Below are positions 17,428 to 29,202 of a DNA stretch of 64,000 bases, in pieces (within the stretch, counting starts at the first letter, position 1; every line of letters begins with the position of its first letter). The stretch covers positions 2,973,423-3,037,422 of the forward strand of contig NZ_CP102279.1 of assembly GCF_025150245.1 (NCBI RefSeq), written 5' to 3'. Source of the stretch: Dorea formicigenerans (GTDB lineage: Bacteria > Bacillota > Clostridia > Lachnospirales > Lachnospiraceae). Position numbers and translations under genes: made by a program. The notes beneath the pieces are model-generated. The model was not told the origin of the DNA, ran no database searches, and was given only the letters and a program-made list of their open reading frames with translations.

Positions 17428-17859
17428 AATCTCCTTGTCTTTTCTTACCCGTTCGAGAGTCTTATCACAGAACTTAAGGTTGCTTCACAGACATATTTCT
17501 TATCCGAAACTATTTGTCTGGACAGCCTGCACTCTCTAAACATCTCCTAACAACTTACAGTATAGAAAACTGCACTTTACATCACAAGCACACAAAGATG
17601 TCATCAAAACATTTTCCTGCTACTTTGCGTAGCATCTCCCTTATTTCCCTATTTTATCATACCCACCTCGCGGTCGCCAAGGTCTTGAGCAAGCTCTGAC
17701 TTTGACTCGTCAATAGCGCAGCAAAATCTTCCCCTTTCATTCACACTTTCCCCTTCACACAAACTTTAAACTTCCACTTACATAAAAATACAGCTACCGT
17801 TGGCAAATTATAGATTTCATTTTGCAAACGATAGCTGTATTTTATTATATATACGGAAG
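17428..17859. other. 432-base gap: atp terminator and a repeat-like segment
   Basis: The atp operon terminator is at 17788-17840. At 17640-17730 lies a more GC-rich patch ending in the 15-mer ATAGCGCAGCAAAAT (17713-17727), which recurs at 9170-9184. I see no believable gene. Confidence 0.6.
17788..17840 (-). terminator. Terminator of the F-ATPase operon
   Basis: Long hairpin ATACAGCTA ... TAGCTGTAT with an extended, slightly imperfect inner stem. On the minus strand it is followed by TTTTTATG. Lies 20 bases past the atpC stop. Confidence 0.85.
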
Positions 17860-18279
17860 TTAAATTCTCGTATTCTTCTCCCTTGACACCTTCAACCGGT
17901 TCATGGCTCTTGCCAGGGATGCTTTCGTGTGATAGTATTCCTGGATACTCTGCTTCTGCCGAAGTTTTTCTTCCATGACTTCACGCCGTTCTTCTGCTCT
18001 TCTGGCGTCAATTTCTTCCGGTTTTTCAGCGGTCTGTACCAGCATGGTAACACGGTTGTTAACAACCTCAAGGAATCCGGTTCCAACGGCAAGTGTCTCC
18101 CACGTTCCGTCTTCCAGCTGCATCTTCGCTTCACCGACTTCGATTGCTATGATCATGTTCTCATGATCTGCCAGAATTCCCATCTGACCGCCGTCGGCTG
18201 CAGGTACAATCACCTTCTGGCATCGTCCGTTATACGCCACGCGGTCACTGGCTATGACTTTCAACCAAAATGTTTTCAT
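17860..18279 (-). CDS. atpC: F-type ATP synthase epsilon subunit
   Basis: 139 aa. N-terminal beta sandwich (FWLKVIASDRVAYNGRCQKV, GQMGILADHENMI) and a C-terminal helical hairpin (residues 88-139), the usual inhibitory part of epsilon on the central stalk. Last gene of the operon. GAGGTGCG precedes the ATG. Confidence 0.95.
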   Translation of the reverse strand: MKTFWLKVIASDRVAYNGRCQKVIVPAADGGQMGILADHENMIIAIEVGEAKMQLEDGTWETLAVGTGFLEVVNNRVTMLVQTAEKPEEIDARRAEERREVMEEKLRQKQSIQEYYHTKASLARAMNRLKVSREKNTRI

Positions 18280-18293
18280 AGTTTACGCACCTC

Positions 18294-20596
<2,303 letters not shown>

Positions 20597-20599
20597 ACA

Positions 20600-22108
20600 T
20601 TAACACCTGCTCTTTTTGAATTCCTCTGCAATCTCCACGATCTTCTGGGACAACTCTTTAGACAGATCCTTTGTCTCCTCGATTTCTCTTGCGATTTCCG
20701 GATGTACACTTGCAAAGTAACTTAACATATCCATCTGGAATCCTTTTACTTTTGCAGTTGGAATTCCAAGCATGACTTTATGTCTTGCAGCACAAAGTGT
20801 AATAACTTTATCTGCCAGTGACATTGGTTTTCCAAGCGGCTGCTTCAGAAGCTCCATCAGTCCGCTGCCATATTCCAGCTGTTCTTTCGTTGCATCATCA
20901 AGGTCTGAACTGAACTGTGTGAAGACTTCCATCTCACGATACTGGGCCAGATCGATACGAAGACTTCCTGCTGCCTTCTTCATAGCCTTTGTCTGTGCAT
21001 CTCCACCTACACGAGATACAGACAATCCTACGTTGACCGCCGGACGCATTCCTGAGAAGAACAAACTGCTTTCCAGGAAAATCTGTCCATCTGTGATGGA
21101 AATAACGTTTGTCGGAATATATGCAGATACATCTCCGGCCTGTGTCTCGATGATTGGAAGAGCCGTGATAGATCCGCCACCTTTTTCCTCACTCAGACGG
21201 CTGGAACGCTCCAGAAGTCTTGAATGCAGATAGAATACGTCTCCAGGATAAGCCTCACGTCCAGGGGATCTACCAAGTAACAGTGACAATGCACGGTACG
21301 CAACTGCGTGTTTGGAAAGATCATCATAAACGATCAGTACATCTTTTCCTTTGTACATAAAATACTCTGCCAGTGCAGTTCCCGCATAAGGAGCAATGTA
21401 CTGAAGCGGCGCACAGTCGCTTGCTGTTGATGCTAATACGATGGTGTGATCCATAGCTCCTGATGTCTTAAATGTATTTACAACTTTTGAAATCGTTGAT
21501 GCCTTCTGACCGATGGCAACATAGATACAGATCACTCCGTTTCCATTTTGGTTCAAGATCGTATCTGTTGCGATAGATGTCTTACCAGTCTGTCTGTCAC
21601 CGATGATCAGCTCTCTCTGTCCACGTCCGATCGGGAACATGGAATCAATAGAAAGGATTCCTGTCTCCATAGGAACGCTGACGGATTTTCTGTCAATGAT
21701 TCCAGGTGCTTCATTTTCAATCGGGCGATAATCATCTGCCTCAATCTCTCCGGCACCGTCGATTGGTGCACCAAGGGCATTGATAACTCTTCCGATAAAT
21801 TTATCTCCTACCGGGATTCCGGCTTTTTTCTTTGTACGTGCAACCTTTGTTCCTTCTTTGATTCCTGTATCTGATCCAAATAAGATACATCCGATCTCGT
21901 CTTTCTGGATATCCTGTACCATACCCTTCAGACCATTTTCGAAGGTAACGATCTCGCCGTACATTGCATGATCGATTCCGTAAATGGTAGCGATTCCGTC
22001 TCCGACTGTCACAACAGTTCCGACTTCGCTGTCTTTACTGATCTCATCAAAATTCTCTATTTCACTTTTCAGAATTGAAATAATTTCATCTGAATTGATT
22101 GAACTCAC
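20600..22108 (-). CDS. atpA: F-type ATP synthase alpha subunit
   Basis: 502 aa. Regulatory, non-catalytic head subunit. P-loop [15 protein letters not shown]; Walker [38 protein letters not shown]. Starts at GTG 22106-22108 with GGAGGTGA about 9 bases upstream. The C-terminal helical domain ends KKSRC. Confidence 0.98.
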   Translation of the reverse strand: MSSINSDEIISILKSEIENFDEISKDSEVGTVVTVGDGIATIYGIDHAMYGEIVTFENGLKGMVQDIQKDEIGCILFGSDTGIKEGTKVARTKKKAGIPVGDKFIGRVINALGAPIDGAGEIEADDYRPIENEAPGIIDRKSVSVPMETGILSIDSMFPIGRGQRELIIGDRQTGKTSIATDTILNQNGNGVICIYVAIGQKASTISKVVNTFKTSGAMDHTIVLASTASDCAPLQYIAPYAGTALAEYFMYKGKDVLIVYDDLSKHAVAYRALSLLLGRSPGREAYPGDVFYLHSRLLERSSRLSEEKGGGSITALPIIETQAGDVSAYIPTNVISITDGQIFLESSLFFSGMRPAVNVGLSVSRVGGDAQTKAMKKAAGSLRIDLAQYREMEVFTQFSSDLDDATKEQLEYGSGLMELLKQPLGKPMSLADKVITLCAARHKVMLGIPTAKVKGFQMDMLSYFASVHPEIAREIEETKDLSKELSQKIVEIAEEFKKSRC

Positions 22109-22114
22109 TTACGT

Positions 22115-22651
22115 TCACCTCCAGGTCAATTTTTGTTCTAACCGGTTCATTCTTCCACGAATGCTCCAGTCATATTCATCACTGCCCGCTCTCAGGATAA
22201 ATCCTCCAAGCAGTGACGGGTCTTTTTCGACCTCCAGATTTACCTTCGATTTATGATATTTATCCATAATAAATGTTTTCATCTTCTCAGCCTGCTCTTC
22301 GTCTGGCTCGTCTACACATATTAAAGTCGCAGTCATAACTTGCTGCTGCTCCTCACAATATTTATCATAGCTTTCGAAAATGTCCCAAAGCATGCCCATT
22401 CTCTGGTTCTCGCATGTTACCTTCAGGAAATTACAAATAGGCTTTGGAAATATCTGTTCGATAACACTGTATTTGTTCTTTGCCGTAATTACCGGATTTA
22501 ACAGTACTTCATATACTTCCGGTACCTGACAGAAGATTTCTTTTGTTTTCTCAATATCTGCTTTCGGAATTTCCAGTTCGTACAGAACTCTTGCATAGCG
22601 CTTTGCTGCCGGCTGAACGAACTTTACTGTATTACTCGTCTTTGCCGTCAT
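22115..22651 (-). CDS. atpH: F-type ATP synthase delta subunit
   Basis: 178 aa stator subunit that ties F1 to the b dimer (OSCP family). N-terminal six-helix domain (AAKRYARVLYELEIPK...) and the C-terminal PSLLGGFILRAGSDEYDWSIRGRMNRLEQ motif. I choose ATG 22649-22651 since AGGTGA sits at the right distance; another ATG is 9 bases upstream. It overlaps atpF by 20 bases. Confidence 0.95.
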   Translation of the reverse strand: MTAKTSNTVKFVQPAAKRYARVLYELEIPKADIEKTKEIFCQVPEVYEVLLNPVITAKNKYSVIEQIFPKPICNFLKVTCENQRMGMLWDIFESYDKYCEEQQQVMTATLICVDEPDEEQAEKMKTFIMDKYHKSKVNLEVEKDPSLLGGFILRAGSDEYDWSIRGRMNRLEQKLTWR

Positions 22652-23132
22652 GAGCGTCACCTACGCTTTCCAAAAACTGATCATAAATCGCCTGATTTCC
22701 TTGTTTTCTTGTCTCTTCATCTACAATCTTTCTGGCTGCCTGCATTGCAAGTCCTGCAATCTGTGTCTCAACGCCATCCAATGCCTGCTTTCGCTCAGTC
22801 TCGATGGTCTTTCTGGCACGTTCGATCGTGGCATCTGCTCTTCTGTCCGCATCTGCAAGAATCTCATCTGACTGTCTCTTAGCCTCTACACGGGCATTTT
22901 CAACGATTTTAACCGACTCCTCTTTTGCACCGGAAAGAGCTGACTCATACTCTTTTTTCAGAGACTCTGCCTCTTCCTGTCTGTCACTTGCATTTTTCAG
23001 TCCGTCGGCAATCATCTGCTCACGCTTTTCCATGATCCCCATAACTGGTTTGAACAGGAATTTCTTCAGTAATAGATAAAAGACTACAAGGTTTATTATG
23101 GTCCAGAGAAGGCTCAAATCTACTTTTATCAC
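22632..23132 (-). CDS. atpF: F-type ATP synthase b subunit
   Basis: 166 aa. One N-terminal membrane helix (LLWTIINLVVFYLLLKKFLF), then a long charged coiled coil (residues 35-140), the peripheral stalk. Start is GTG 23130-23132 after AGGTGG. Its 3' end overlaps atpH. Confidence 0.95.
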   Translation of the reverse strand: MIKVDLSLLWTIINLVVFYLLLKKFLFKPVMGIMEKREQMIADGLKNASDRQEEAESLKKEYESALSGAKEESVKIVENARVEAKRQSDEILADADRRADATIERARKTIETERKQALDGVETQIAGLAMQAARKIVDEETRKQGNQAIYDQFLESVGDAHDGKDE

Positions 23133-23183
23133 CTTTTCCCACCTGCCTTTCTTCTTTTCTCCTGCTTCTTTACGAACTGCTAA

Positions 23184-23402
23184 TTATTTCAGCATCAGGA
23201 TAATCAGAAGACCGATGATAAATCCATAAATAGCTGTTGCCTCTGCAAGGGCACAACCAAGAATCAGGTTCTTGCTGATCTTTGACTCAGCCTCTGGCTG
23301 TCTTGCGATAGCGTCTACTGCCTTGCTTGTTGCAAGACCAATACCAATACCTGCTCCTAAACCTGTTAAAACTGCGATACCTGCTCCAATTGCTACTAAC
23401 AT
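23184..23402 (-). CDS. atpE: F-type ATP synthase c subunit
   Basis: 72-aa hairpin proteolipid. Polar loop ARQPEAESK between two helices; the ion-carrying glutamate is in CALAEATAIYGFIIG. The Na+-specific set known from Ilyobacter (Gln in helix 1, Ser next to the Glu) is not complete: helix 1 has Ile in GAGIGIGLATSKAVD where the Gln would be, and Ala follows the Glu; the later Thr and Tyr are present. I infer proton coupling. AAGGAG precedes the ATG. Confidence 0.96.
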   Translation of the reverse strand: MLVAIGAGIAVLTGLGAGIGIGLATSKAVDAIARQPEAESKISKNLILGCALAEATAIYGFIIGLLIILMLK

Positions 23403-23480
23403 AATCTTAATCTCCTTTTCTTCTTGTCTAAAAATGTTTTCTTAAATCCCTTTTAAGTCTGTTCGTCTTATCTTCCGGCT

Positions 23481-24143
23481 TTACTCCTGTTCCTCATTCA
23501 TGAACAGCGCCGTCAGAAATACAAATACATAAGCCTGTAAGAATCCATCAAATATATCAAAATAAAAACTAAACGGGATTGGTATAATCGCCGGAGCTAC
23601 TATTTTTAAAAGCTCCATGATTACAAATGCTCCCAGTACATTACCGAACAGTCGCATGCACAAGGACAATGGACGGATTACAATCTCCAGTACCATGATC
23701 GGTGCGACGAACGGAACCGGCTTTGCAAAATGTTTGACCCAGTGTTTTAATCCGTTTTTATGTATTCCGGAATACTCGATCAGACACATACTCATAACAG
23801 CCAGCGCTATTGTGACATTCAGATCCTTTGTCGGCGGTTTAAACCCAAACAATCCAATGATATTGGCAATTCCGATATAGATCAGCACCGTGATCAGATA
23901 TGGGATATATCTTCGGTTTTCTTTGCCCATAACATCTTCAAAGAAGTCCACTCCTTTTCCGATTGCGGATTCCAATAAAAGCTGAGCTTTCCCCGGATTC
24001 TCTACACTGAGATTCCTTACGAATATGACACACAGCAATACAACTACAGCCATAATGATCCATGTGACCGCCACGGACTCACTAATCTTAATTCCCCCGA
24101 ATAACGGAATGGTAAATGCTGTATCACAATTCAGCTCTTCCAA
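23481..24143 (-). CDS. atpB: F-type ATP synthase a subunit
   Basis: 220 aa from the first listed start, with five to six membrane helices. The essential stator Arg is in SLCMRLFGNVLGAFVI. It guides protons across the c ring. Start is uncertain: TTG at 24143 has no real ribosome site, while the strong GGAGGGAG (about 24179-24172) lies 7 bases before an in-frame ACG at 24167-24165 and no ATG exists in this stretch. Extension to ACG would add TEKLTESL, matching the acidic helical N-terminus usual in relatives. First structural gene of the operon; no atpI is seen ahead of it. Confidence 0.95.
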   Translation of the reverse strand: MEELNCDTAFTIPLFGGIKISESVAVTWIIMAVVVLLCVIFVRNLSVENPGKAQLLLESAIGKGVDFFEDVMGKENRRYIPYLITVLIYIGIANIIGLFGFKPPTKDLNVTIALAVMSMCLIEYSGIHKNGLKHWVKHFAKPVPFVAPIMVLEIVIRPLSLCMRLFGNVLGAFVIMELLKIVAPAIIPIPFSFYFDIFDGFLQAYVFVFLTALFMNEEQE

Positions 24144-24203
24144 CAGACTCTCTGTTAATTTCTCCGTATGACTCCCTCCCTTTCTTCTTCAAATTTCGTG
24201 ATT

Positions 24204-24232
24204 ACTTTACTCTCCTGTTTTTTAAATGTCAA
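24204..24232 (-). promoter_or_regulatory. Promoter of the F-ATPase operon
   Basis: Minus-strand TTGACA (24232-24227), 17-base spacer, TAAAGT (24209-24204). Gives a short leader before the atpB ribosome site. Confidence 0.75.
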
Positions 24233-24465
24233 TCATTTCTTTTTTTCTTAACAATTACTTTATTTGACAATTTTTTAAGCATATTCTCTTATTTGAGTTT
24301 TTTCATTTGTCCAAAATTTAGTCACTTTCCTCCCGTTTTATATACCTTCTCCTTAACATGTTGAAAATTTGCACAAATTATTTGTGTTTTTCAGAAAAAT
24401 TTTAGTCGTTACGCATATTGCTTTCGGCAATATGATATAGATATGACCGCTATACACCATTGAGT

Positions 24466-24494
24466 TTGACTTTTTTTGCCAAAGCCTGTAAACT
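24466..24494 (+). promoter_or_regulatory. Promoter of trmB
   Basis: TTGACT (24466-24471), 17-base spacer, TAAACT (24489-24494). Leader of about 65 bases to the trmB start. Confidence 0.65.
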
Positions 24495-24566
24495 AAGGCA
24501 AGGCAAGAATCTCCCGGATTTGGGAAGTTTGCAAATAAAGAAATACAACAAATAAGGAGAGCATAT

Positions 24567-25241
24567 ATGCGACTTAGAAATATACCCCGCGCCGAAGGCG
24601 TGTTAAAAGAGTGCAGTCAGGTTATCGAGACTCCGGAAGAATTCCGTGGTCACTGGGCATCTGATGTATTCCAGAATGACTACCCGGTCCACATTGAAAT
24701 CGGCATGGGAAAAGGCCGTTTTCTCATGGCACTGGCTCAGAAAAATCCACAGATCAACTACATCGGAATCGAGCGCTACACAAGCGTCCTTCTCCGTGCT
24801 GTGGAAAAGTTAAACATATATATAGAAGAAAACGAAAGCACTCTGCCAAACATTCGCTTCATTTGTATGGACGCACAGGACATAGCAAATGTGTTCGCTG
24901 AAAATGAAGTTGACCGGATCTATCTGAACTTCTCCGACCCATGGCCGAAAGCCCGCCATGCAAGAAGGCGCCTCACGTCACCGGATTTTTTTGCACGTTA
25001 CGACAAGGTGCTTGTCCAGGACGGACAGGTAGAATTCAAGACAGATAACCGTGATCTTTTTGATTTTTCCGTTGAGTCTTTAGGGGAATCCGAAACATGG
25101 GGCATTTCCGAATGTACTTATGACCTGCACCATGATGAAATTATGAACGTTGGAAATATTATGACAGAATATGAAGAGAAATTTTCATCCATGGATCACC
25201 CGATTTGCAAGCTCATTGCTAAAAGAAGATGTCTGCTGTGA
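24567..25241 (+). CDS. trmB: tRNA (guanine-N7-)-methyltransferase
   Basis: 224 aa SAM-dependent enzyme that makes m7G46 in tRNA. SAM site VHIEIGMGKGRFLMALA and the catalytic signature LNFSDPWPKARHARRRLT are both present; the C-terminal part supplies the TE..FS motif region. Good ribosome site AAGGAG. Divergent from the atp operon. Confidence 0.96.
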   Translation: MRLRNIPRAEGVLKECSQVIETPEEFRGHWASDVFQNDYPVHIEIGMGKGRFLMALAQKNPQINYIGIERYTSVLLRAVEKLNIYIEENESTLPNIRFICMDAQDIANVFAENEVDRIYLNFSDPWPKARHARRRLTSPDFFARYDKVLVQDGQVEFKTDNRDLFDFSVESLGESETWGISECTYDLHHDEIMNVGNIMTEYEEKFSSMDHPICKLIAKRRCLL

Positions 25242-25300
25242 CTTTCTTAGCGCTACAGCGCATATATTATTAATGAGAAAGCCTTCGGAGTCTGTTCGCC

Positions 25301-25459
25301 ATGAGCCGAAATTGTCATAACAAAAAAAACTTCCGACAAAAGTTTTTTGAATACACTTATCGAAATCGGTGTCTGCACAGGTGGATCGGTTGTTTCAGAA
25401 AATCCCTGAAAGAAGTATATGATATTCTGAACCACGGTTCTGACTGCCGAAGGCACTGA
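25301..25459 (+). CDS. Possible 52-aa basic, Cys-containing small protein
   Basis: Frame MSRNCHNKKNFRQKFFEYTY ... with 4 Cys and many Arg/Lys, ending 17 bases before the thioredoxin start. A GGAG lies about 10 bases before the ATG. No family recognised, and the opposite strand is also open over much of the same span, so it may be chance or a conserved non-coding element. Confidence 0.25.
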   Translation: MSRNCHNKKNFRQKFFEYTYRNRCLHRWIGCFRKSLKEVYDILNHGSDCRRH

Positions 25460-25476
25460 TCAGAAAGGTTGATTTG

Positions 25477-25794
25477 ATGTTACATTTAACTGCAAAAAAT
25501 TTTCAAATAGAAGTAAAAGATACCTCTCTCCCGGTCGTCGTTATGTTCTACGCTATCTGGTGCGGGAAATGTGCCATGATGAAGCCGGTCGTGGAGGATA
25601 TCGAAAAGAAATACGCCGGAAAGATCAAGTTCTGCGAAGTCGAAATTGAAGAATCTGCAGTACTCGCCGCAGAATACGCCCCGGAAATCGTCCCGACATT
25701 TGTTCTCTTCAAAGATAAAAAGTCAGTCGGTGCCATGGGGGGAATGGTGGATGAACACACATTTGAATCCAGAATACTGGAAATCTTGTCTTAG
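25477..25794 (+). CDS. Thioredoxin family protein
   Basis: 105 aa single thioredoxin fold with the redox pair in FYAIWCGKCAMMKP (WCGKC instead of the classic WCGPC) and the cis-Pro in PEIVPTFVLFKD. Cytoplasmic disulphide reductase or a specialised partner; the Lys in place of Pro should change its redox potential. Start taken as ATG 25477; a TTG directly before it is in frame. Confidence 0.92.
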   Translation: MLHLTAKNFQIEVKDTSLPVVVMFYAIWCGKCAMMKPVVEDIEKKYAGKIKFCEVEIEESAVLAAEYAPEIVPTFVLFKDKKSVGAMGGMVDEHTFESRILEILS

Positions 25795-25926
25795 TCCACA
25801 GATGTACACAAGCCGTAACAAAATCTTTCGAAATAGTTAAGAATTTTTTACTTTTTACTTTTACACAAGTATGCTATTATTGGGGGTACAGAAAGGAGAT
25901 GTGGCGTCTGACACCACAGGATAATT

Positions 25927-27057
25927 ATGAGTATGAAAAAATTAAAAAGGGTTCTGCCGTTTAGCCTGGCAATCATTCTGGCATCTGTAAGCCTGCCGGT
26001 AACTGCCCTGGCTGACAGCGCAAAAGTAGTCACTCTCGGAGCGAACTTATCCGACGAGCAGAAAGCTTCTATGTACAAATACTTCGGTACTTCCGCCGAT
26101 CAGGTAGACACGATCGAAGTCACGAACACAGACGAAAGAAAATATATGGAAGGGATCGCAACCGAATCCCAGATTGGTACAAGAACATATAGCTGTTCTT
26201 ATGTTGAGCCGACAGACAGCGGCGGAATTCAGGTAAAAGTCGCAAACCTAACATTTGTAACAAGTTCTATGATCGCCAGTACACTTTTGACTTCCGGCGT
26301 TGAGAACTGTAACGTTGTTGCCGGATCTCCAATTGAAGTATCCGGAACCGGTGCACTGACAGGTATTATGATGGCTTACGAAAAAGCCAGTGGGAAAGAA
26401 CTTTCCGAAGACCAGAAAGCAACTGCAACAGAAGAGCTGGTAACAACCGGTGACCTCGCCAAGGATCTCGGTCAGGATACAGCATCTGATCTGATCAACG
26501 ATGTCAAAGAATCCGTTATTGAAGATAAACTGACTGATCCGTCCGATATTCAGGACGCGATTTCTGACGCAGCCGATAAGCAGGGAATTACACTGACCGA
26601 TGACCAGCTTGCAAAAATCACAAGTCTGATGGAATCTATTTCCCAGTACGACTACGATGTCAAAGCACTGAAAAAGACTCTCGACAACCTGGACGGGAAA
26701 TCCGGAGGATTCTTCAGCAACTTGTGGTCCTCCATCAAAGGCTTCTTTGGCGGAGATGACTCCAACGGCGGAATTATTAACAATACAGATGATGCAGCAC
26801 TCGGAAATGATGCAATCATCGACAGCACATTAGATGCCGTAAAAGCCAAAGCAAACGATGCCGTAAATCAGGCAAAAGAGGAAGGACTTTGGGATAAAAT
26901 CGTAGGATTTTTCAAAGATCTGTTCGGAGGCGATGATACCGAAAACTCCGATAATACAGATAGCACTGACGCAGTCGAAGAAAATACGGACAACAACACC
27001 GATACAGGCAGCACCGACAACAATGCTGATAACGACACTTCTACAAACGCAGAATAA
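25927..27057 (+). CDS. Secreted DUF1002 (YpuA-like) protein with acidic tail
   Basis: 376 aa. Signal peptide at 1-30 (KKLKRVLPFSLAIILASVSL ... ALA). DUF1002 domain from about 35 to 250. Two similar amphipathic aromatic segments follow, SIKGFFGGDDSN (about 268-279) and KIVGFFKDLFGGDDTEN (about 325-341). The C-terminal 40 residues are an Asp/Asn/Thr-rich tail (NTDTGSTDNNADND). Cell-surface or released; function of DUF1002 proteins is unknown. A small hairpin (TGTGG ... CCACA) lies between an upstream AAAGGAG and the AGGAT before the start. Confidence 0.88.
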   Translation: MSMKKLKRVLPFSLAIILASVSLPVTALADSAKVVTLGANLSDEQKASMYKYFGTSADQVDTIEVTNTDERKYMEGIATESQIGTRTYSCSYVEPTDSGGIQVKVANLTFVTSSMIASTLLTSGVENCNVVAGSPIEVSGTGALTGIMMAYEKASGKELSEDQKATATEELVTTGDLAKDLGQDTASDLINDVKESVIEDKLTDPSDIQDAISDAADKQGITLTDDQLAKITSLMESISQYDYDVKALKKTLDNLDGKSGGFFSNLWSSIKGFFGGDDSNGGIINNTDDAALGNDAIIDSTLDAVKAKANDAVNQAKEEGLWDKIVGFFKDLFGGDDTENSDNTDSTDAVEENTDNNTDTGSTDNNADNDTSTNAE

Positions 27058-27076
27058 AATTAATTCATAACTTTAG

Positions 27077-27110
27077 CAGGGAGATGGAATACTCAAATTC
27101 CATCTCCCTG
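27077..27110. terminator. Bidirectional terminator between DUF1002 gene and glgB
   Basis: Perfect 14-base stem CAGGGAGATGGAAT / ATTCCATCTCCCTG, loop ACTCAA, followed by TTTCTCTT on the plus strand. It lies between two convergent genes and may serve both. Confidence 0.85.
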
Positions 27111-27141
27111 TTTCTCTTCCACACCTCTCTTATTATACATT

Positions 27142-29049
27142 TTAAAATTCAAAAACTGCTACCCCATACGGCGGCAATTTGTATCCAAATGAATATGGTC
27201 TTCCATCACATTCTTTCTTCACGGCATGATAAATGTTCTGTCTCTTCTCGCCATTTCCGCCATATTTCACATCGTCACTGTTCAGAATCAGCTTATACTG
27301 CTTCTTTCTAGGAACGCCTACACGGTAATCTTCTCTTGCCATCGGTGTGAAGTTGATCACGAACAAAAGGTTATGCTTTCCATCTTTAGAATGGCGGATA
27401 AAACTGTAAATGCTTCTGTATGCATCATCTGCATTGACCCACTCGAATCCTTCCCATGACTGATCCAGTTCATAAAGCGCCTGTTTCTTTTTATACATGT
27501 GGAGTAGATCACGCATCCATGACTGAATTGCCTGATGCTCCGGCTCCTCCAACAGATACCAGTCCAGTTCACGTTCCTCTGACCACTCGCGAAGCTGTGC
27601 AAAATCCTGTCCCATGAACAACAATTTCTTTCCGGCGTGTCCCATCATAAATGCATATCCTGCTTTCAGGTTCGCATATTTATCAAATCCAAGTCCTGGC
27701 ATCTTATTGATCATGGAACATTTCAAATGGACAACCTCATCATGCGACAGTACGAGAATGTAATCTTCGCTGTACGCATAACTCATGGCAAATGTCATCA
27801 TATGATGATTGTCTTTTCTGAAATACGGATCCAGCTTCATATATTCCGTAAAGTCGTGCATCCACCCCATATTCCACTTAAGGCTAAATCCAAGACCTCC
27901 GTCTTCTACATCTCCAGTTACCTTCGGCCATGCCGTAGACTCTTCCGCTATCATAAGTGCACCCGGATTTCTTCCAAGTACAACTGTGTTCAGATGCTTG
28001 AAGAAATCTACTGCCTCCAGGTTCTCATTACCTCCATACTGGTTCGGAACCCATTCTCCGTCTTTCTTTCCATAATCCAGATACAGCATAGAAGCAACTG
28101 CATCAACACGAAGTCCATCAATATGGAAGTGCTCCACCCAGAAAAGTGCATTGGCAATCAGGAAGTTCCTTACCTCATTCTTGCCAAGATCAAATATCTT
28201 CGTCCCCCAGTCCGGATGCTCCCCTTTTCTTGGATCTGCATACTCGTAAGTTGCTGTTCCGTCAAACTCGGCAAGTCCATGCTCATCCTTTGGAAAATGT
28301 GCCGGAACCCAGTCCATAATGACACCGATTCCATTTCTATGCAGATAATTGATCATCCACGCAAAATCTTCCGGTGTTCCATAACGGCTTGTCGGCGCAT
28401 AATATCCTGTCACCTGATATCCCCATGATCCATCAAATGGGTGTTCTGCGATTCCCATGATCTCCACATGCGTATATCCCATATCTTTCATATACTTTGT
28501 GATTTCTTTTGCAAACTCACGATAAGTATAGAATCCCTCGTCCTCTGTGCCTGGGTGCCTCTTCCAAGAACCCATATGAACCTCATATACAGACATTGGT
28601 TCTTTTTTGTGGTTCCATTTTTCCCGTGCAGTCATCCAGGAACTATCGGTCCATTTCAAATTCTCAATATTCGTTATTCTTGATGCTGTACCCGGACGAA
28701 GTTCTGCATAATTGGCATACGGATCTGCCTTCATATGATACTCCCCTGTAATCGTCTCAATGCAGAACTTATACATCATGCCTTCTTTTACTCCCGGTAC
28801 AAAGCATGTGTAAATTCCGATATATTCCGCCCTTGTCATAGGGTTTCTTGTGCGATCCCAGTCATTGAATTCCCCCACTACAGACACGGATTTCGCATTC
28901 GGTGCCCAGACAGCAAAATAAACTCCTTCCTGCCCTTCGTCGTCCACCATATGTGCACCCAGCTTCTTATAAATTTCGTAGTGATTTCCCTGTCCGAAAA
29001 GGTACTGATCTAATTCTCCGATTTCATAAGCTTTCCATTCTTTCTCCAT
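27142..29049 (-). CDS. glgB: 1,4-alpha-glucan branching enzyme
   Basis: 635 aa GH13 enzyme that puts alpha-1,6 branches on glycogen. N-terminal CBM48 (GVYFAVWAPNAKSVSVVGEF), then the barrel with GVIMDWVPAHFPKD, the nucleophile Asp in FHIDGLRVDAVASMLYLDYG, the acid/base Glu in ALMIAEESTAWP, and LVLSHDEVVH. No other glg genes are nearby. It has its own promoter at 29088-29116. Confidence 0.97.
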   Translation of the reverse strand: MEKEWKAYEIGELDQYLFGQGNHYEIYKKLGAHMVDDEGQEGVYFAVWAPNAKSVSVVGEFNDWDRTRNPMTRAEYIGIYTCFVPGVKEGMMYKFCIETITGEYHMKADPYANYAELRPGTASRITNIENLKWTDSSWMTAREKWNHKKEPMSVYEVHMGSWKRHPGTEDEGFYTYREFAKEITKYMKDMGYTHVEIMGIAEHPFDGSWGYQVTGYYAPTSRYGTPEDFAWMINYLHRNGIGVIMDWVPAHFPKDEHGLAEFDGTATYEYADPRKGEHPDWGTKIFDLGKNEVRNFLIANALFWVEHFHIDGLRVDAVASMLYLDYGKKDGEWVPNQYGGNENLEAVDFFKHLNTVVLGRNPGALMIAEESTAWPKVTGDVEDGGLGFSLKWNMGWMHDFTEYMKLDPYFRKDNHHMMTFAMSYAYSEDYILVLSHDEVVHLKCSMINKMPGLGFDKYANLKAGYAFMMGHAGKKLLFMGQDFAQLREWSEERELDWYLLEEPEHQAIQSWMRDLLHMYKKKQALYELDQSWEGFEWVNADDAYRSIYSFIRHSKDGKHNLLFVINFTPMAREDYRVGVPRKKQYKLILNSDDVKYGGNGEKRQNIYHAVKKECDGRPYSFGYKLPPYGVAVFEF

Positions 29050-29087
29050 AAACTTCCCTCACATTTCATCCGGATTTCAATATCTTA

Positions 29088-29116
29088 AGTATACCTTAGC
29101 GGAACACAAAATTCAA
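29088..29116 (-). promoter_or_regulatory. Promoter of glgB
   Basis: Minus-strand TTGAAT (29116-29111), 17-base spacer, TATACT (29093-29088); about 35 bases to the start codon. Confidence 0.75.
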
Positions 29117-29144
29117 TCTATGTCACTCGATTCCAGACAAAAAA

Positions 29145-29176
29145 CAGGGATACAATTTTCTACAATTGTATCCCTG
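29145..29176 (-). terminator. Terminator of the acidic-repeat protein gene
   Basis: 13-base perfect stem CAGGGATACAATT / AATTGTATCCCTG, then TTTTTTG on the minus strand, 27 bases after the stop codon. Confidence 0.88.
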
Positions 29177-29202
29177 CTTCATCACTTACATTCACTATAT
29201 CA

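Larger units (their letters stand above)
24168..24566. other. Divergent intergenic region between atp operon and trmB
   Basis: Roughly 400 AT-rich bases holding both outward promoters (24204-24232 minus; 24466-24494 plus). No extra gene with a ribosome site is visible. Confidence 0.6.
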
